Below are positions 17,406 to 29,986 of a stretch of DNA of 64,000 bases, piece by piece (positions within the stretch are counted from its first letter, which is position 1; each line of letters opens with the position of its first letter). The notes below the pieces were generated by a model. The model did no database searches. It was given only the letters and a program-made list of their open reading frames with translations, and was not told the DNA's origin. The DNA lies in the NCBI GenBank assembly GCA_037893245.1, contig JBAIAA010000653.1, positions 868,001-932,000 of the forward strand. The letters run 5' to 3'. Source of the stretch: Crossaster papposus (Eukaryota > Echinodermata > Asteroidea > Velatida > Solasteridae). The translations under genes and the position numbers were made by a program.

Positions 17406-18659
17406 CTGCTCTTCCCGGCACCACCCAAAACCAAAACGGCTCTTTTCAGAGCCACAACATTAACAAAAGAGATATTCCGTTGTGTTGTTTATGAGTAATG
17501 GGCAATTGTTTTAATCTATTGAGCGTTTGATTAATGATGTGTGGTGTAGTGTTTTTAACCCTGTTACTGAAAAAAAAAAAACACAAACAAACACTGCGGA
17601 ATGGGAAACAAGAAACAGAACAGATTAAGGCGAGGATTCAAAATCAGTGTGAATTGAACATAAACTGGAAAATGATGATAAAATCAACTTTAATTGTTTG
17701 TGTGTCTTAAGCCTCACGGAGAGTCGCAACTATTTTTACCTAGATTGTTTGAAGTTGGGGCATTGATCACTAAGCGCATCCTTGATGGGGAACGTGTTTG
17801 ACGTTGCATCATCGGGCGTCGATGAACTGGTGATGGCGCTCTGTTAGCAGCGCCGCTGCAACGTTGAGGGCGCTACATAACTGTTACGGAACCGTCAAAT
17901 AATTATTAATAATAATTGTAAAAGAGCATGGATTTTGGCGACTTTAACCCAATTTTGATGATAGTGAAAACACAGTAGAGGAAATGAGGAGTTAATGGCT
18001 GCAAGCTTTAAAACAAAGAATTATGTTGAGCACGTAGTATTAGTTCACTCGAATCCACTCCAACACCAAACCGGTGCGCCAAAACAGGAAAACGGCGCCC
18101 ATCTAGTAATAATTGTTTGCAATGTTTCGTGGCATGTTTTAACGGTGGTGAGTTAATCTATTGAGATTTCCTGCCAACATTATGAAGAGAAAATTACCCA
18201 GAAGCCGATGAACTACGTTTTGTACTATACAAATATATATATATAAAACAATAGTGAAATCAGCAGGAATGGAAAACACAAAGTTATACCGGCAGCTACG
18301 TCGTACCAACTCGTTCTAAATTCAGTTATATCAACTGCCGTTTACAAATCGTGTACCGTTTGATATCAGCGAAAAGACCAAATTACGTACTAGTTGCTTG
18401 ACTCACTTTTAAAATCTAAAGCTACGTCTAAAAGTAACAAAACATTAAATCAGTTGGAATGGCAAACACACAATTACAAGAAAGTGACGAGAAATGGTCC
18501 ATCGCTTCTCGGTTGGTTGGGCAGCATGAAAGGGCATTATAATGTTGCGCGTCCGCAGCGTAAAGTCAAATGGGCGGACACAATTTTCTACCAAATCATT
18601 ACTCGCCTTCCAGTTCTAGGATTCGCTCGATTGTTAACAAGAAATCTCGTAACCAAATA

Positions 18660-18893
18660 ATGGCCTCCTCTACTGCTGTTTCGAAAGCCAAATGTCCGTC
18701 CATTCTCCATTTGGTGAAGGTGGCCATCGCCTCTCTAGGGGGCAAAGGTGGCGCCTCGTCCCAAGCCATCAAAAAGTACATCCAGGAAAATTGCGGCGTA
18801 GACATCGAGAAGAAGGCCAGAACCATCCGCAATGCTCTGAACTCTGGCGTAGACAAGTGTGAACTTATCCGCAGGAAAACGGCGCCCATCTAG
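18660..18893 (+). pseudogene. 3'-truncated H1, copy 7
   Basis: It has the same junction and RKTAPI ending as copy 5, but without K38N. Together with copy 8 it repeats the copy 5-6 pair at a distance of 2613 bp, so the pair was duplicated as a block. The promoter has TTATAA in place of TTATAC. Confidence 0.9.
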
Positions 18894-19448
18894 TAATAAT
18901 TGTTTGCAATGTTTCGTGGCATGTTTTAACGGTGGTGAGTTAATCTATTGAGATTTCCTGCCAACATTATGAAGAGAAAATTACCCAGAAGCCGATGAAC
19001 TACGTTTTGTACTATACAAATATATATATATATAAAACAATAGTGAAATCAGCAGGAATGGAAAACACAAAGTTATACCGGCAGCTACGTCGTACCAACT
19101 CGTTCTAAATTCAGTTATATCAACTGCCGTTTACAAATCGTGTACCGTTTGATATCAGCGGAAAGACCAAATTACGTACTAGCTGCTTGACTCACTTTTA
19201 AAATCTAAAGCTACGTCTAAAAGTAACAAAACATTAAATCAGTTGGAATGGCAAACACACAATTACAAGAAAGTGACGAGAAATGGTCCATCGCTTCTCG
19301 GTTGGTTGGGCAGCATGAAAGGGCATTATAATGTTGCGCGTCCGCAGCGTAAAGTCAAATGGGCGGACACAATTTTCTACCAAATCATTACTCGCCTTCC
19401 AGTTCTAGGATTCGCTCGATTGTTAACAAGAAATCTCGTAACCAAATA
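18894..19448 (+). other. Short spacer after truncated copy 7
   Basis: This is promoter-proximal spacer only, equivalent to the one after copy 5, with both H1 boxes kept. Confidence 0.75.
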
Positions 19449-20018
19449 ATGGCCTCCTCTACTGCTGTTTCGAAAGCCAAATGTCCGTCCATTCTCCATT
19501 TGGTGAAGGTGGCCATCGCCTCTCTAGGGGGCAAAGGTGGCGCCTCGTCCCAAGCCATCAAAAAGTACATCCAGGAAAATTGCGGCGTAGACATCGAGAA
19601 GAAGGCCAGAACCATCCGCAATGCTCTGAACTCTGGCGTAGACAAGTGTGAACTTATCCGCACCAAGGGTAAGGGGGCCGCGGGCACGTTCAAACTTGAC
19701 AGCACGAAGGAGAAGGTTGCTGCGAAGGTTGCCAAGGAGAAGGAGAGAGACAAGGCCAAGAAAGAGCGGGAAAATATTGCAGAGAAAGCCAAGAAAGCCA
19801 AGATCGCCGAGAAAGCAAAGAAAGCCAAGATCGCGGAGAAATCGAAGAAAGCCAAGCCATCCAAGAAAGTGAAGAAACCCGCTCTAAAGAAGACCACAAA
19901 GGAGGCCGCCAAAAAAACTCCCTCTAAGCCAGCTACAGCCAAACCAACCAAAAAGCCAACTAGCAAAAACACATCGGGCAAGCAGAAGAAAGTGCCGGCC
20001 AAGCCATCAAAGAAATAA
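19449..20018 (+). CDS. H1: Linker histone H1, copy 8 (V101D type)
   Basis: Intact; it shares V101D, A150T, K152E and A171T with copies 6 and 23. Its proximal TATA-like element reads TTATAA. The A-tract variant in the downstream spacer is the same as after copy 6, which supports block duplication. Confidence 0.95.
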   Translation: MASSTAVSKAKCPSILHLVKVAIASLGGKGGASSQAIKKYIQENCGVDIEKKARTIRNALNSGVDKCELIRTKGKGAAGTFKLDSTKEKVAAKVAKEKERDKAKKERENIAEKAKKAKIAEKAKKAKIAEKSKKAKPSKKVKKPALKKTTKEAAKKTPSKPATAKPTKKPTSKNTSGKQKKVPAKPSKK

Positions 20019-21272
20019 CTGCTCTTCCCGGCACCACCCAAAACCAAAACGGCTCTTTTCAGAGCCACAACATTAACAAAAGAGATATTCCGTTGTGTTG
20101 TTTATGAGTAATGGGCAATTGTTTTAATCTATTGAGCGTTTGATTAATGATGTGTGGTGTAGTGTTTTTAACCCTGTTACTGAAAAAAAAAAAACACAAA
20201 CAAACACTGCGGAATGGGAAACAAGAAACAGAACAGATTAAGGCGAGGATTCAAAATCAGTGTGAATTGAACATAAACTGGAAAATGATGATAAAATCAA
20301 CTTTAATTGTTTGTGTGTCTTAAGCCTCACGGAGAGTCGCAACTATTTTTACCTAGATTGTTTGAAGTTGGGGCATTGATCACTAAGCGCATCCTTGATG
20401 GGGAACGTGTTTGACGTTGCATCATCGGGCGTCGATGAACTGGTGATGGCGCTCTGTTAGCAGCGCCGCTGCAACGTTGAGGGCGCTACATAACTGTTAC
20501 GGAACCGTCAAATAATTATTAATAATAATTGTAAAAGAGCATGGATTTTGGCGACTTTAACCCAATTTTGATGATAGTGAAAACACAGTAGAGGAAATGA
20601 GGAGTTAATGGCTGCAAGCTTTAAAACAAAGAATTATGTTGAGCACGTAGTATTAGTTCACTCGAATCCACTCCAACACCAAACCGGTGCGCCAAAACAG
20701 GAAAACGGCGCCCATCTAGTAATAATTGTTTGCAATGTTTCGTGGCATGTTTTAACGGTGGTGAGTTAATCTATTGAGATTTCCTGCCAACATTATGAAG
20801 AGAAAATTACCCAGAAGCCGATGAACTACGTTTTGTACTATACAAATATATATATATAAAACAATAGTGAAATCAGCAGGAATGGAAAACACAAAGTTAT
20901 ACCGGCAGCTACGTCGTACCAACTCGTTCTAAATTCAGTTATATCAACTGCCGTTTACAAATCGTGTACCGTTTGATATCAGCGAAAAGACCAAATTACG
21001 TACTAGTTGCTTGACTCACTTTTAAAATCTAAAGCTACGTCTAAAAGTAACAAAACATTAAATCAGTTGGAATGGCAAACACACAATTACAAGAAAGTGA
21101 CGAGAAATGGTCCATCGCTTCTCGGTTGGTTGGGCAGCATGAAAGGGCATTATAATGTTGCGCGTCCGCAGCGTAAAGTCAAATGGGCGGACACAATTTT
21201 CTACCAAATCATTACTCGCCTTCCAGTTCTAGGATTCGCTCGATTGTTAACAAGAAATCTCGTAACCAAATA

Positions 21273-21842
21273 ATGGCCTCCTCTACTGCTGTTTCAAAAG
21301 CCAAATGTCCGTCCATTCTCCATTTGGTGAAGGTGGCCATCGCCTCTCTAGGGGGCAAAGGTGGCGCCTCGTCCCAAGCCATCAAAAAGTACATCCAGGA
21401 AAATTGCGGCGTAGACATCGAGAAGAAGGCCAGAACCATCCGCAATGCTCTGAACTCTGGCGTAGACAAGTGTGAACTTATCCGCACCAAGGGTAAGGGG
21501 GCCGCGGGCACGTTCAAACTTGACAGCACGAAGGAGAAGGTTGCTGCGAAGGTTGCCAAGGAGAAGGAGAGAGACAAGGCCAAGAAAGAGCGGGAAAATA
21601 TTGCAGAGAAAGCCAAGAAAGCCAAGATCGCCGAGAAAGCAAAGAAAGCCAAGATCGCGGAGAAATCGAAGAAAGAGAAGCCATCCAAGAAAGTGAAGAA
21701 ACCCGCTCTAAAGAAGACCGCAAAGAAGGCCGCCAAGAAAACTCCCTCTAAGCCAGCTACAGCCAAACCAACCAAAAAGCCAACTAGCAAAAACACATCG
21801 GGCAAGCAGAAGAAAGTGCCGGCCAAGCCATCAAAGAAATAA
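21273..21842 (+). CDS. H1: Linker histone H1, copy 9
   Basis: Intact with V101D, A171T and a private A135E in the third IAEKAKKAK repeat, but consensus at 150 and 152. It looks like a recombinant of the copy 8 haplotype (promoter and first half) with a consensus-like 3' half. Confidence 0.95.
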   Translation: MASSTAVSKAKCPSILHLVKVAIASLGGKGGASSQAIKKYIQENCGVDIEKKARTIRNALNSGVDKCELIRTKGKGAAGTFKLDSTKEKVAAKVAKEKERDKAKKERENIAEKAKKAKIAEKAKKAKIAEKSKKEKPSKKVKKPALKKTAKKAAKKTPSKPATAKPTKKPTSKNTSGKQKKVPAKPSKK

Positions 21843-23096
21843 CTGCTCTTCCCGGCACCACCCAAAACCAAAACGGCTCTTTTCAGAGCCACAACATTAA
21901 CAAAAGAGATATTCCGTTGTGTTGTTTATGAGTAATGGGCAATTGTTTTAATCTATTGAGCGTTTGATTAATGATGTGTGGTGTAGTGTTTTTAACCCTG
22001 TTACTGAAAAAAACAAAACACAAACAAACACTGCGGAATGGGAAACAAGAAACAGAACAGATTAAGGCGAGGGTGCAAAATCAGTGTGAATTGAACATAA
22101 ACTGGAAAATGATGATAAAATCAACTTTAATTGTTTGTGTGTCTTAAGCCTCACGGAGAGTCGCAACTATTTTTACCTAGATTGTTTGAAGTTGGGGCAT
22201 TGATCACTAAGCGCATCCTTGATGGGGAACGTGTTTGACGTTGCATCATCGGGCGTCGATGAACTGGTGATGGCGCTCTGTTAGCAGCGCCGCTGCAACG
22301 TTGAGGGCGCTACATAACTGTTACGGAACCGTCAAATAATTATTAATAATAATTGTAAAAGAGCATGGATTTTGGCGACTTTAACCCAATTTTGATGATA
22401 GTGAAAACACAGTAGAGGAAATGAGGAGTTAATGGCTGCAAGCTTTAAAACAAAGAATTATGTTGAGCACGTAGTATTAGTTCACTCGAATCCACTCCAA
22501 CACCAAACCGGTGCGCCAAAACAGGAAAACGGCGCCCATCTAGTAATAATTGTTTGCAATGTTTCGTGGCATGTTTTAACGGTGGTGAGTTAATCTATTG
22601 AGATTTCCTGCCAACATTATGAAGAGAAAATTACCCTGAAGCCGATGAACTACGTTTTGTACTATACAAATATATATATATAAAACAATAGTGAAATCAG
22701 CAGGAATGGAAAACACAAAGTTATACCGGCAGCTACGTCGTACCAACTCGTTCTAAATTCAGTTATATCAACTGCCGTTTACAAATCGTGTACCGTTTGA
22801 TATCAGCGGAAAGACCAAATTACGTACTAGCTGCTTGACTCACTTTTAAAATCTAAAGCTACGTCTAAAAGTAACAAAACATTAAATCAGTTGGAATGGC
22901 AAACACACAATTACAAGAAAGTGACGAGAAATGGTCCATCGCTTCTCGGTTGGTTGGGCAGCATGAAAGGGCATTATACTGTTGCGCGTCCGCAGCGTAA
23001 AGTCAAATGGGCGGACACAATTTTCTACCAAATCATTACTCGCCTTCCAGTTCTAGGATTCGCTCGATTGTTAACAAGAAATCTCGTAACCAAATA

Positions 23097-23666
23097 ATGG
23101 CCTCCTCTACTGCTGTTTCGAAAGCCAAATGTCCGTCCATTCTCCATTTGGTGAAGGTGGCCATCGCCTCTCTAGGGGGCAAAGGTGGCGCCTTGTCCCA
23201 AGCCATCAAAAAGTACATCCAGGAAAATTGCGGCGTAGACATCGAGAAGAAGGCCAGAACCATCCGCAATGCTCTGAACTCTGGCGTAGACAAGTGTGAA
23301 CTTATCCGCACCAAGGGTAAGGGGGCCGCGGGCACGTTCAAACTTGACAGCACGAAGGAGAAGGTTGCTGCGAAGGTTGCCAAGGAGAAGGAGAGAGACA
23401 AGGCCAAGAAAGAGCGGGAAAATATTGCAGAGAAAGCCAAGAAAGCCAAGATCGCCGAGAAAGCAAAGAAAGCCAAGATCGCGGAGAAATCGAAGAAAGC
23501 CAAGCCATCCAAGAAAGTGAAGAAACCCGCTCTAAAGGAGACCGCAAAGAAGGCCGCCAAGAAAACTCCCTCTAAGCCAGCTACAGCCAAACCAACCAAA
23601 AAGCCAGCTAGCAAAAACACATCGGGCAAGCAGAAGAAAGTGCCGGCCAAGCCATCAAAGAAATAA
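23097..23666 (+). CDS. H1: Linker histone H1, copy 10 (S33L type)
   Basis: Intact with S33L in the globular domain, V101D and K148E. This three-site haplotype recurs in copies 11, 16, 18 and 19. S33 lies just before the AIKKYI helix. Confidence 0.95.
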   Translation: MASSTAVSKAKCPSILHLVKVAIASLGGKGGALSQAIKKYIQENCGVDIEKKARTIRNALNSGVDKCELIRTKGKGAAGTFKLDSTKEKVAAKVAKEKERDKAKKERENIAEKAKKAKIAEKAKKAKIAEKSKKAKPSKKVKKPALKETAKKAAKKTPSKPATAKPTKKPASKNTSGKQKKVPAKPSKK

Positions 23667-24920
23667 CTGCTCTTCCCGGCACCACCCAAAACCAAAACGG
23701 CTCTTTTCAGAGCCACAACATTAACAAAAGAGATATTCCGTTGTGTTGTTTATGAGTAATGGGCAATTGTTTTAATCTATTGAGCGTTTGATTAATGATG
23801 TGTGGTGTAGTGTTTTTAACCCTGTTACTGAAAAAAAAAAAACACAAACAAACACTGCGGAATGGGAAACAAGAAACAGAACAGATTAAGGCGAGGGTGC
23901 AAAATCAGTGTGAATTGAACATAAACTGGAAAATGATGATAAAATCAACTTTAATTGTTTGTGTGTCTTAAGCCTCACGGAGAGTCGCAACTATTTTTAC
24001 CTAGATTGTTTGAAGTTGGGGCATTGATCACTAAGCGCATCCTTGATGGGGAACGTGTTTGACGTTGCATCATCGGGCGTCGATGAACTGGTGATGGCGC
24101 TCTGTTAGCAGCGCCGCTGCAACGTTGAGGGCGCTACATAACTGTTACGGAACCGTCAAATAATTATTAACAATAATTGTAAAAGAGCATGGATTTTGGC
24201 GACTTTAACCCAATTTTGATGATAGTGAAAACACAGTAGAGGAAATGAGGAGTTAATGGCTGCAAGCTTTAAAACAAAGAATTATGTTGAGCACGTAGTA
24301 TTAGTTCACTTGAATCCACTCCAACACCAAACCGGTGCGCCAAAACAGGAAAACGGCGCCCATCTAGTAATAATTGTTTGCAATGTTTCGTGGCATGTTT
24401 TAACGGTGGTGAGTTAATCTATTGAGATTTCCTGCCAACATTATGAAGAGAAAATTACCCAGAAGCCGATGAACTACGTTTTTTACTATACAAATATATA
24501 TATATAAAACAATAGTGAAATAAGCAGGAATGGAAAACACAAAGTTATACCGGCAGCTACGTGGTACCAACTAGTTCTAAATTCAGTTATATCAACTGCC
24601 GTTTACAAATCGTGTACCGTTTGATATCAGCGGAAAGACCAAATTACGTACTAGCTGCTTGACTCACTTTTAAAATCTAAAGCTACGTCTAAAAGTAACA
24701 AAACATTAAATCAGTTGGAATGGCAAACACACAATTACAAGAAAGTGACGAGAAATGGTCCATCGCTTCTCGGTTGGTTGGGCAGCATGAAAGGGCATTA
24801 TACTGTTGCGCGTCCGCAGCGTAAAGTCAAATGGGCGGACACAATTTTCTACCAAATCATTACTCGCCTTCCAGTTCTAGGATTCGCTCGATTGTTAACA
24901 AGAAATCTCGTAACCAAATA

Positions 24921-25490
24921 ATGGCCTCCTCTACTGCTGTTTCGAAAGCCAAATGTCCGTCCATTCTCCATTTGGTGAAGGTGGCCATCGCCTCTCTAGG
25001 GGGCAAAGGTGGCGCCTTGTCCCAAGCCATCAAAAAGTACATCCAGGAAAATTGCGGCGTAGACATCGAGAAGAAGGCCAGAACCATCCGCAATGCTCTG
25101 AACTCTGGCGTAGACAAGTGTGAACTTATCCGCACCAAGGGTAAGGGGGCCGCGGGCACGTTCAAACTTGACAGCACGAAGGAGAAGGTTGCTGCGAAGG
25201 TTGCCAAGGAGAAGGAGAGAGACAAGGCCAAGAAAGAGCGGGAAAATATTGCAGAGAAAGCCAAGAAAGCCAAGATCGCCGAGAAAGCAAAGAAAGCCAA
25301 GATCGCGGAGAAATCGAAGAAAGCCAAGCCATCCAAGAAAGTGAAGAAACCCGCTCTAAAGGAGACCGCAAAGAAGGCCGCCAAGAAAACTCCCTCTAAG
25401 CCAGCTACAGCCAAACCAACCAAAAAGCCAGCTAGCAAAAACACATCGGGCAAGCAGAAGAAAGTGCCGGCCAAGCCATCAAAGAAATAA
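24921..25490 (+). CDS. H1: Linker histone H1, copy 11 (S33L type)
   Basis: Intact, with the same protein as copy 10. The spacer before it has three marks (attattaacaata, cacttgaatcc, ccaactagttc) otherwise found together only before copy 17. Confidence 0.95.
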   Translation: MASSTAVSKAKCPSILHLVKVAIASLGGKGGALSQAIKKYIQENCGVDIEKKARTIRNALNSGVDKCELIRTKGKGAAGTFKLDSTKEKVAAKVAKEKERDKAKKERENIAEKAKKAKIAEKAKKAKIAEKSKKAKPSKKVKKPALKETAKKAAKKTPSKPATAKPTKKPASKNTSGKQKKVPAKPSKK

Positions 25491-26744
25491 CTGCTCTTCC
25501 CGGCACCACCCAAAACCAAAACGGCTCTTTTCAGAGCCACAACATTAACAAAAGAGATATTCCGTTGTGTTGTTTATGAGTAATGGGCAATTGTTTTAAT
25601 CTATTGAGCGTTTGATTAATGATGTGTGGTGTAGTGTTTTTAACCCTGTTACTGAAAAAAACAAAACACAAACAAACACTGCGGAATGGGAAACAAGAAA
25701 CAGAACAGATTAAGGCGAGGGTGCAAAATCAGTGTGAATTGAACATAAACTGGAAAATGATGATAAAATCAACTTTAATTGTTTGTGTGTCTTAAGCCTC
25801 ACGGAGAGTCGCAACTATTTTTACCTAGATTGTTTGAAGTTGGGGCATTGATCACTAAGCGCATCCTTGATGGGGAACGTGTTTGACGTTGCATCATCGG
25901 GCGTCGATGAACTGGTGATGGCGCTCTGTTAGCAGCGCCGCTGCAACGTTGAGGGCGCTACATAACTGTTACGGAACCGTCAAATAATTATTAATAATAA
26001 TTGTAAAAGAGCATGGATTTTGGCGACTTTAACCCAATTTTGATGATAGTGAAAACACAGTAGAGGAAATGAGGAGTTAATGGCTGCAAGCTTTAAAACA
26101 AAGAATTATGTTGAGCACGTAGTATTAGTTCACTTGAATCCACTCCAACACCAAACCGGTGCGCCAAAACAGGAAAACGGCGCCCATCTAGTAATAATTG
26201 TTTGCAATGTTTCGTGGCATGTTTTAACGGTGGTGAGTTAATCTATTGAGATTTCCTGCCAACATTATGAAGAGAAAATTACCCAGAAGCCGATGAACTA
26301 CGTTTTTTACTATACAAATATATATATATAAAACAATAGTGAAATAAGCAGGAATGGAAAACACAAAGTTATACCGGCAGCTACGTGGTACCAACTCGTT
26401 CTAAATTCAGTTATATCAACTGCCGTTTACAAATCGTGTACCGTTTGATATCAGCGGAAAGACCAAATTACGTACTAGCTGCTTGACTCACTTTTAAAAT
26501 CTAAAGCTACGTCTAAAAGTAACAAAACATTAAATCAGTTGGAATGGCAAACACACAATTACAAGAAATTGACGAGAAATGGTCCATCGCTTCTCGGTTG
26601 GTTGGGCAGCATGAAAGGGCATTATACTGTTGCGCGTCCGCAGCGTAAAGTCAAATGGGCGGACACAATTTTCTACCAAATCATTACTCGCCTTCCAGTT
26701 CTAGGATTCGCTCGATTGTTAACAAGAAATCTCGTAACCAAATA

Positions 26745-27314
26745 ATGGCCTCCTCTACTGCTGTTTCGAAAGCCAAATGTCCGTCCATTCTCCATTTGGT
26801 GAAGGTGGCCATCGCCTCTCTAGGGGGCAAAGGTGGCGCCTCGTCCCAAGCCATCAAAAAGTACATCCAGGAAAATTGCGACGTAGACATCGAGAAGAAG
26901 GCCAGAACCATCTGCAATGCTCTGAACTCTGGCGTAGACAAGTGTGAACTTATCCGCACGAAGGGTAAGGGGGCCGCGGGCACGTTCAAACTTGACAGCA
27001 CGAAGGAGAAGGTTGCTGCGAAGGTTGCCAAGGAGAAGGAGAGAGTCAAGGCCAAGAAAGAGCGGGAAAATATTGCAGAGAAAGCCAAGAAAGCCAAGAT
27101 CGCCGAGAAAGCAAAGAAAGCCAAGATCGCGGAGAAATCGAAGAAAGCCAAGCCATCCAAGAAAGTGAAGAAACCCGCTCTAAAGAAGACCGCAAAGAAG
27201 GCCGCCAAGAAAACTCCCTCTAAGCCAGCTACAGCCAAACCAACCAAAAAGCCAGCTAGCAAAAACACATCGGGCAAGCAGAAGAAAGTGCCGGCCAAGC
27301 CATCAAAGAAATAA
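26745..27314 (+). CDS. H1: Linker histone H1, copy 12 (G46D, R57C)
   Basis: Intact with G46D (shared with copy 17) and a private R57C, which adds a fourth cysteine and removes a basic residue of the globular domain. The downstream spacer has attaatgcg and taagcgtcac, both also seen after copy 17. Confidence 0.94.
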   Translation: MASSTAVSKAKCPSILHLVKVAIASLGGKGGASSQAIKKYIQENCDVDIEKKARTICNALNSGVDKCELIRTKGKGAAGTFKLDSTKEKVAAKVAKEKERVKAKKERENIAEKAKKAKIAEKAKKAKIAEKSKKAKPSKKVKKPALKKTAKKAAKKTPSKPATAKPTKKPASKNTSGKQKKVPAKPSKK

Positions 27315-28568
27315 CTGCTCTTCCCGGCACCACCCAAAACCAAAACGGCTCTTTTCAGAGCCACAACATTAACAAAAGAGATATTCCGTTGTGTTGTTTA
27401 TGAGTAATGGGCAATTGTTTTAATCTATTGAGCGTTTGATTAATGATGTGTGGTGTAGTGTTTTTAACCCTGTTACTGAAAAAACCAAAACACAAACAAA
27501 CACTGCGGAATGGGAAACAAGAAACAGAACAGATTAATGCGAGGGTGCAAAATCAGTGTGAATTGAACATAAACTGGAAAATGATGATAAAATCAACTTT
27601 AATTGTTTGTGTGTCTTAAGCGTCACGGAGAGTCGCAACTATTTTTACCTAGATTGTTTGAAGTTGGGGCATTGATCACTAAGCGCATCCTTGATGGGGA
27701 ACGTGTTTGACGTTGCATCATCGGGCGTCGATGAACTGGTGATGGCGCTCTGTTAGCAGCGCCGCTGCAACGTTGAGGGCGCTACATAACTGTTACGGAA
27801 CCGTCAAATAATTATTAATAATAATTGTAAAAGAGCATGGATTTTGGCGACTTTAACCCAATTTTGATGATAGTGAAAACACAGTAGAGGAAATGAGGAG
27901 TTAATGGCTGCAAGCTTTAAAACAAAGAATTATGTTGAGCACGTAGTATTAGTTCACTCGAATCCACTCCAACACCAAACCGGTGCGCCAAAACAGGAAA
28001 ACGGCGCCCATCTAGTAATAATTGTTTGCAATGTTTCGTGGCATGTTTTAACGGTGGTGAGTTAATCTATTGAGATTTCCTGCCAACATTATGAAGAGAA
28101 AATTACCCAGAAGCCGATGAACTACGTTTTGTACTATACAAATATATATATATAAAACAATAGTGAAATCAGCAGGAATGGAAAACACAAAGTTATACCG
28201 GCAGCTACGTCGTACCAACTCGTTCTAAATTCAGTTATATCAACTGCCGTTTACAAATCGTGTACCGTTTGATATCAGCGGAAAGACCAAATTACGTACT
28301 AGCTGCTTGACTCACTTTTAAAATCTAAAGCTACGTCTAAAAGTAACAAAACATTAAATCAGTTGGAATGGCAAACACACAATTACAAGAAATTGACGAG
28401 AAATGGTCCATCGCTTCTCGGTTGGTTGGGCAGCATGAAAGGGCATTATACTGTTGCGCGTCCGCAGCGTAAAGTCAAATGGGCGGACACAATTTTCTAC
28501 CAAATCATTACTCGCCTTCCAGTTCTAGGATTCGCTCGATTGTTAACAAGAAATCTCGTAACCAAATA

Positions 28569-29138
28569 ATGGCCTCCTCCACTGCTGTTTCGAAAGCCAA
28601 ATGTCCGTCCATTCTCCATTTGGTGAAGGTGGCCATCGCCTCTCTAGGGGGCAAAGGTGGCGCCTTGTCCCAAGCCATCAAAAAGTACATCCAGGAAAAT
28701 TGCGGCGTAGACATCGAGAAGAAGGCCAGAACCATCCGCAATGCTCTGAACTCTGGCGTAGACAAGTGTGAACTTATCCGCACCAAGGGTAAGGGGGCCG
28801 CGGGCACGTTCAAACTTGACAGCACGAAGGAGAAGGTTGCTGCGAAGGTTGCCAAGGAGAAGGAGAGAGACAAGGCCAAGAAAGAGCGGGAAAATATTGC
28901 AGAGAAAGCCAAGAAAGCCAAGATCGCCGAGAAAGCAAAGAAAGCCAAGATCGCGGAGAAATCGAAGAAAGCCAAGCCATCCAAGAAAGTGAAGAAACCC
29001 GCTCTAAAGAAGACCGCAAAGAAGGCCGCCAAGAAAACTCCCTCTAAGCCAGCTACAGCCAAACCAACCAAAAAGCCAGCTAGCAAAAACACATCGGGCA
29101 AGCAGAAGAAAGTGCCGGCCAAGCCATCAAAGAAATAA
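28569..29138 (+). CDS. H1: Linker histone H1, copy 13
   Basis: Intact with S33L and V101D, and consensus at 148. It has a silent TCC codon shared with copies 19, 20, 24 and 29. It carries the damaged stem-loop GGCTTA and is followed by a 1418-bp-type short spacer. Confidence 0.94.
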   Translation: MASSTAVSKAKCPSILHLVKVAIASLGGKGGALSQAIKKYIQENCGVDIEKKARTIRNALNSGVDKCELIRTKGKGAAGTFKLDSTKEKVAAKVAKEKERDKAKKERENIAEKAKKAKIAEKAKKAKIAEKSKKAKPSKKVKKPALKKTAKKAAKKTPSKPATAKPTKKPASKNTSGKQKKVPAKPSKK

Positions 29139-29170
29139 CTGCTCTTCCCGGCACCACCCAAAACCAAAAC

Positions 29171-29186
29171 GGCTTATTTCAGAGCC
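29171..29186 (+). terminator. Damaged histone stem-loop of copy 13
   Basis: The 5' arm reads GGCTTA instead of GGCTCT, so the fifth pair becomes U-G and the loop-closing pair an A-A mismatch. Only four Watson-Crick pairs remain. The same variant is found after copies 20 and 29. Confidence 0.85.
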
Positions 29187-29986
29187 ACAACATTAACAAA
29201 AGAGATATTCCGTTGTGTTGTTTATGAGTAATGGGCAATTGTTTTAATCTATTGAGCGTTTGATTAATGATGTGTGGTGTAGTGTTTTTAACCCTGTTAC
29301 TGAAAAAACCAAAACACAAACAAACACTGCGGAATGGGAAACAAGAAACAGAACAGATTAAGGCGAGGGTGCAAAATCAGTGTGAATTGAACATAAACTG
29401 GAAAATGATGATAAAATCAACTTTAATTGTTTGTGTGTCTTAAGCCTCACGGAGAGTCGCAACTATTTTTACCTAGATTGTTTGAAGTTGGGGCATTGAT
29501 CACTAAGCGCATCCTTGATGGGGAACGTGTTTGACGTTGCATCATCGGGCGTCGATGAACTGGTGATGGCGCTCTGTTAGCAGCGCCGCTGCAACGTTGA
29601 GGGCGCTACATAACTGTTACGGAACCGTCAAATAATTATTAATAATAATTGTAAAAGAGCATGGATTTTGGCGACTTTAACCCAATTTTGATGATAGTGA
29701 AAACACAGTAGAGGAAATGAGGAGTTAATGGCTGCAAGCTTTAAAACAAAGAATTATGTTGAGCACGTAGTATTAGTTCATTGGAATGGCAAACACACAA
29801 TTACAAGAAAGTGACGAGAAATGGTCCATCGCTTCTCGGTTGGTTGGGCAGCATGAAAGGGCATTATACTGTTGCGCGTCCGCAGCGTAAAGTCAAATGG
29901 GCGGACACAATTTTCTACCAAATCATTACTCGCCTTCCAGTTCTAGGATTCGCTCGATTGTTAACAAGAAATCTCGTAACCAAATA
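29187..29986 (+). other. Spacer with 406-bp promoter deletion before copy 14
   Basis: The spacer is normal up to gtattagttca (29780) and then joins ttggaatggc directly, removing the ACAGGAAAACGG site, the TA tract and the distal H1 box. The proximal H1 box and TATA-like element remain. The same junction occurs before copies 21 and 25. Confidence 0.85.
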
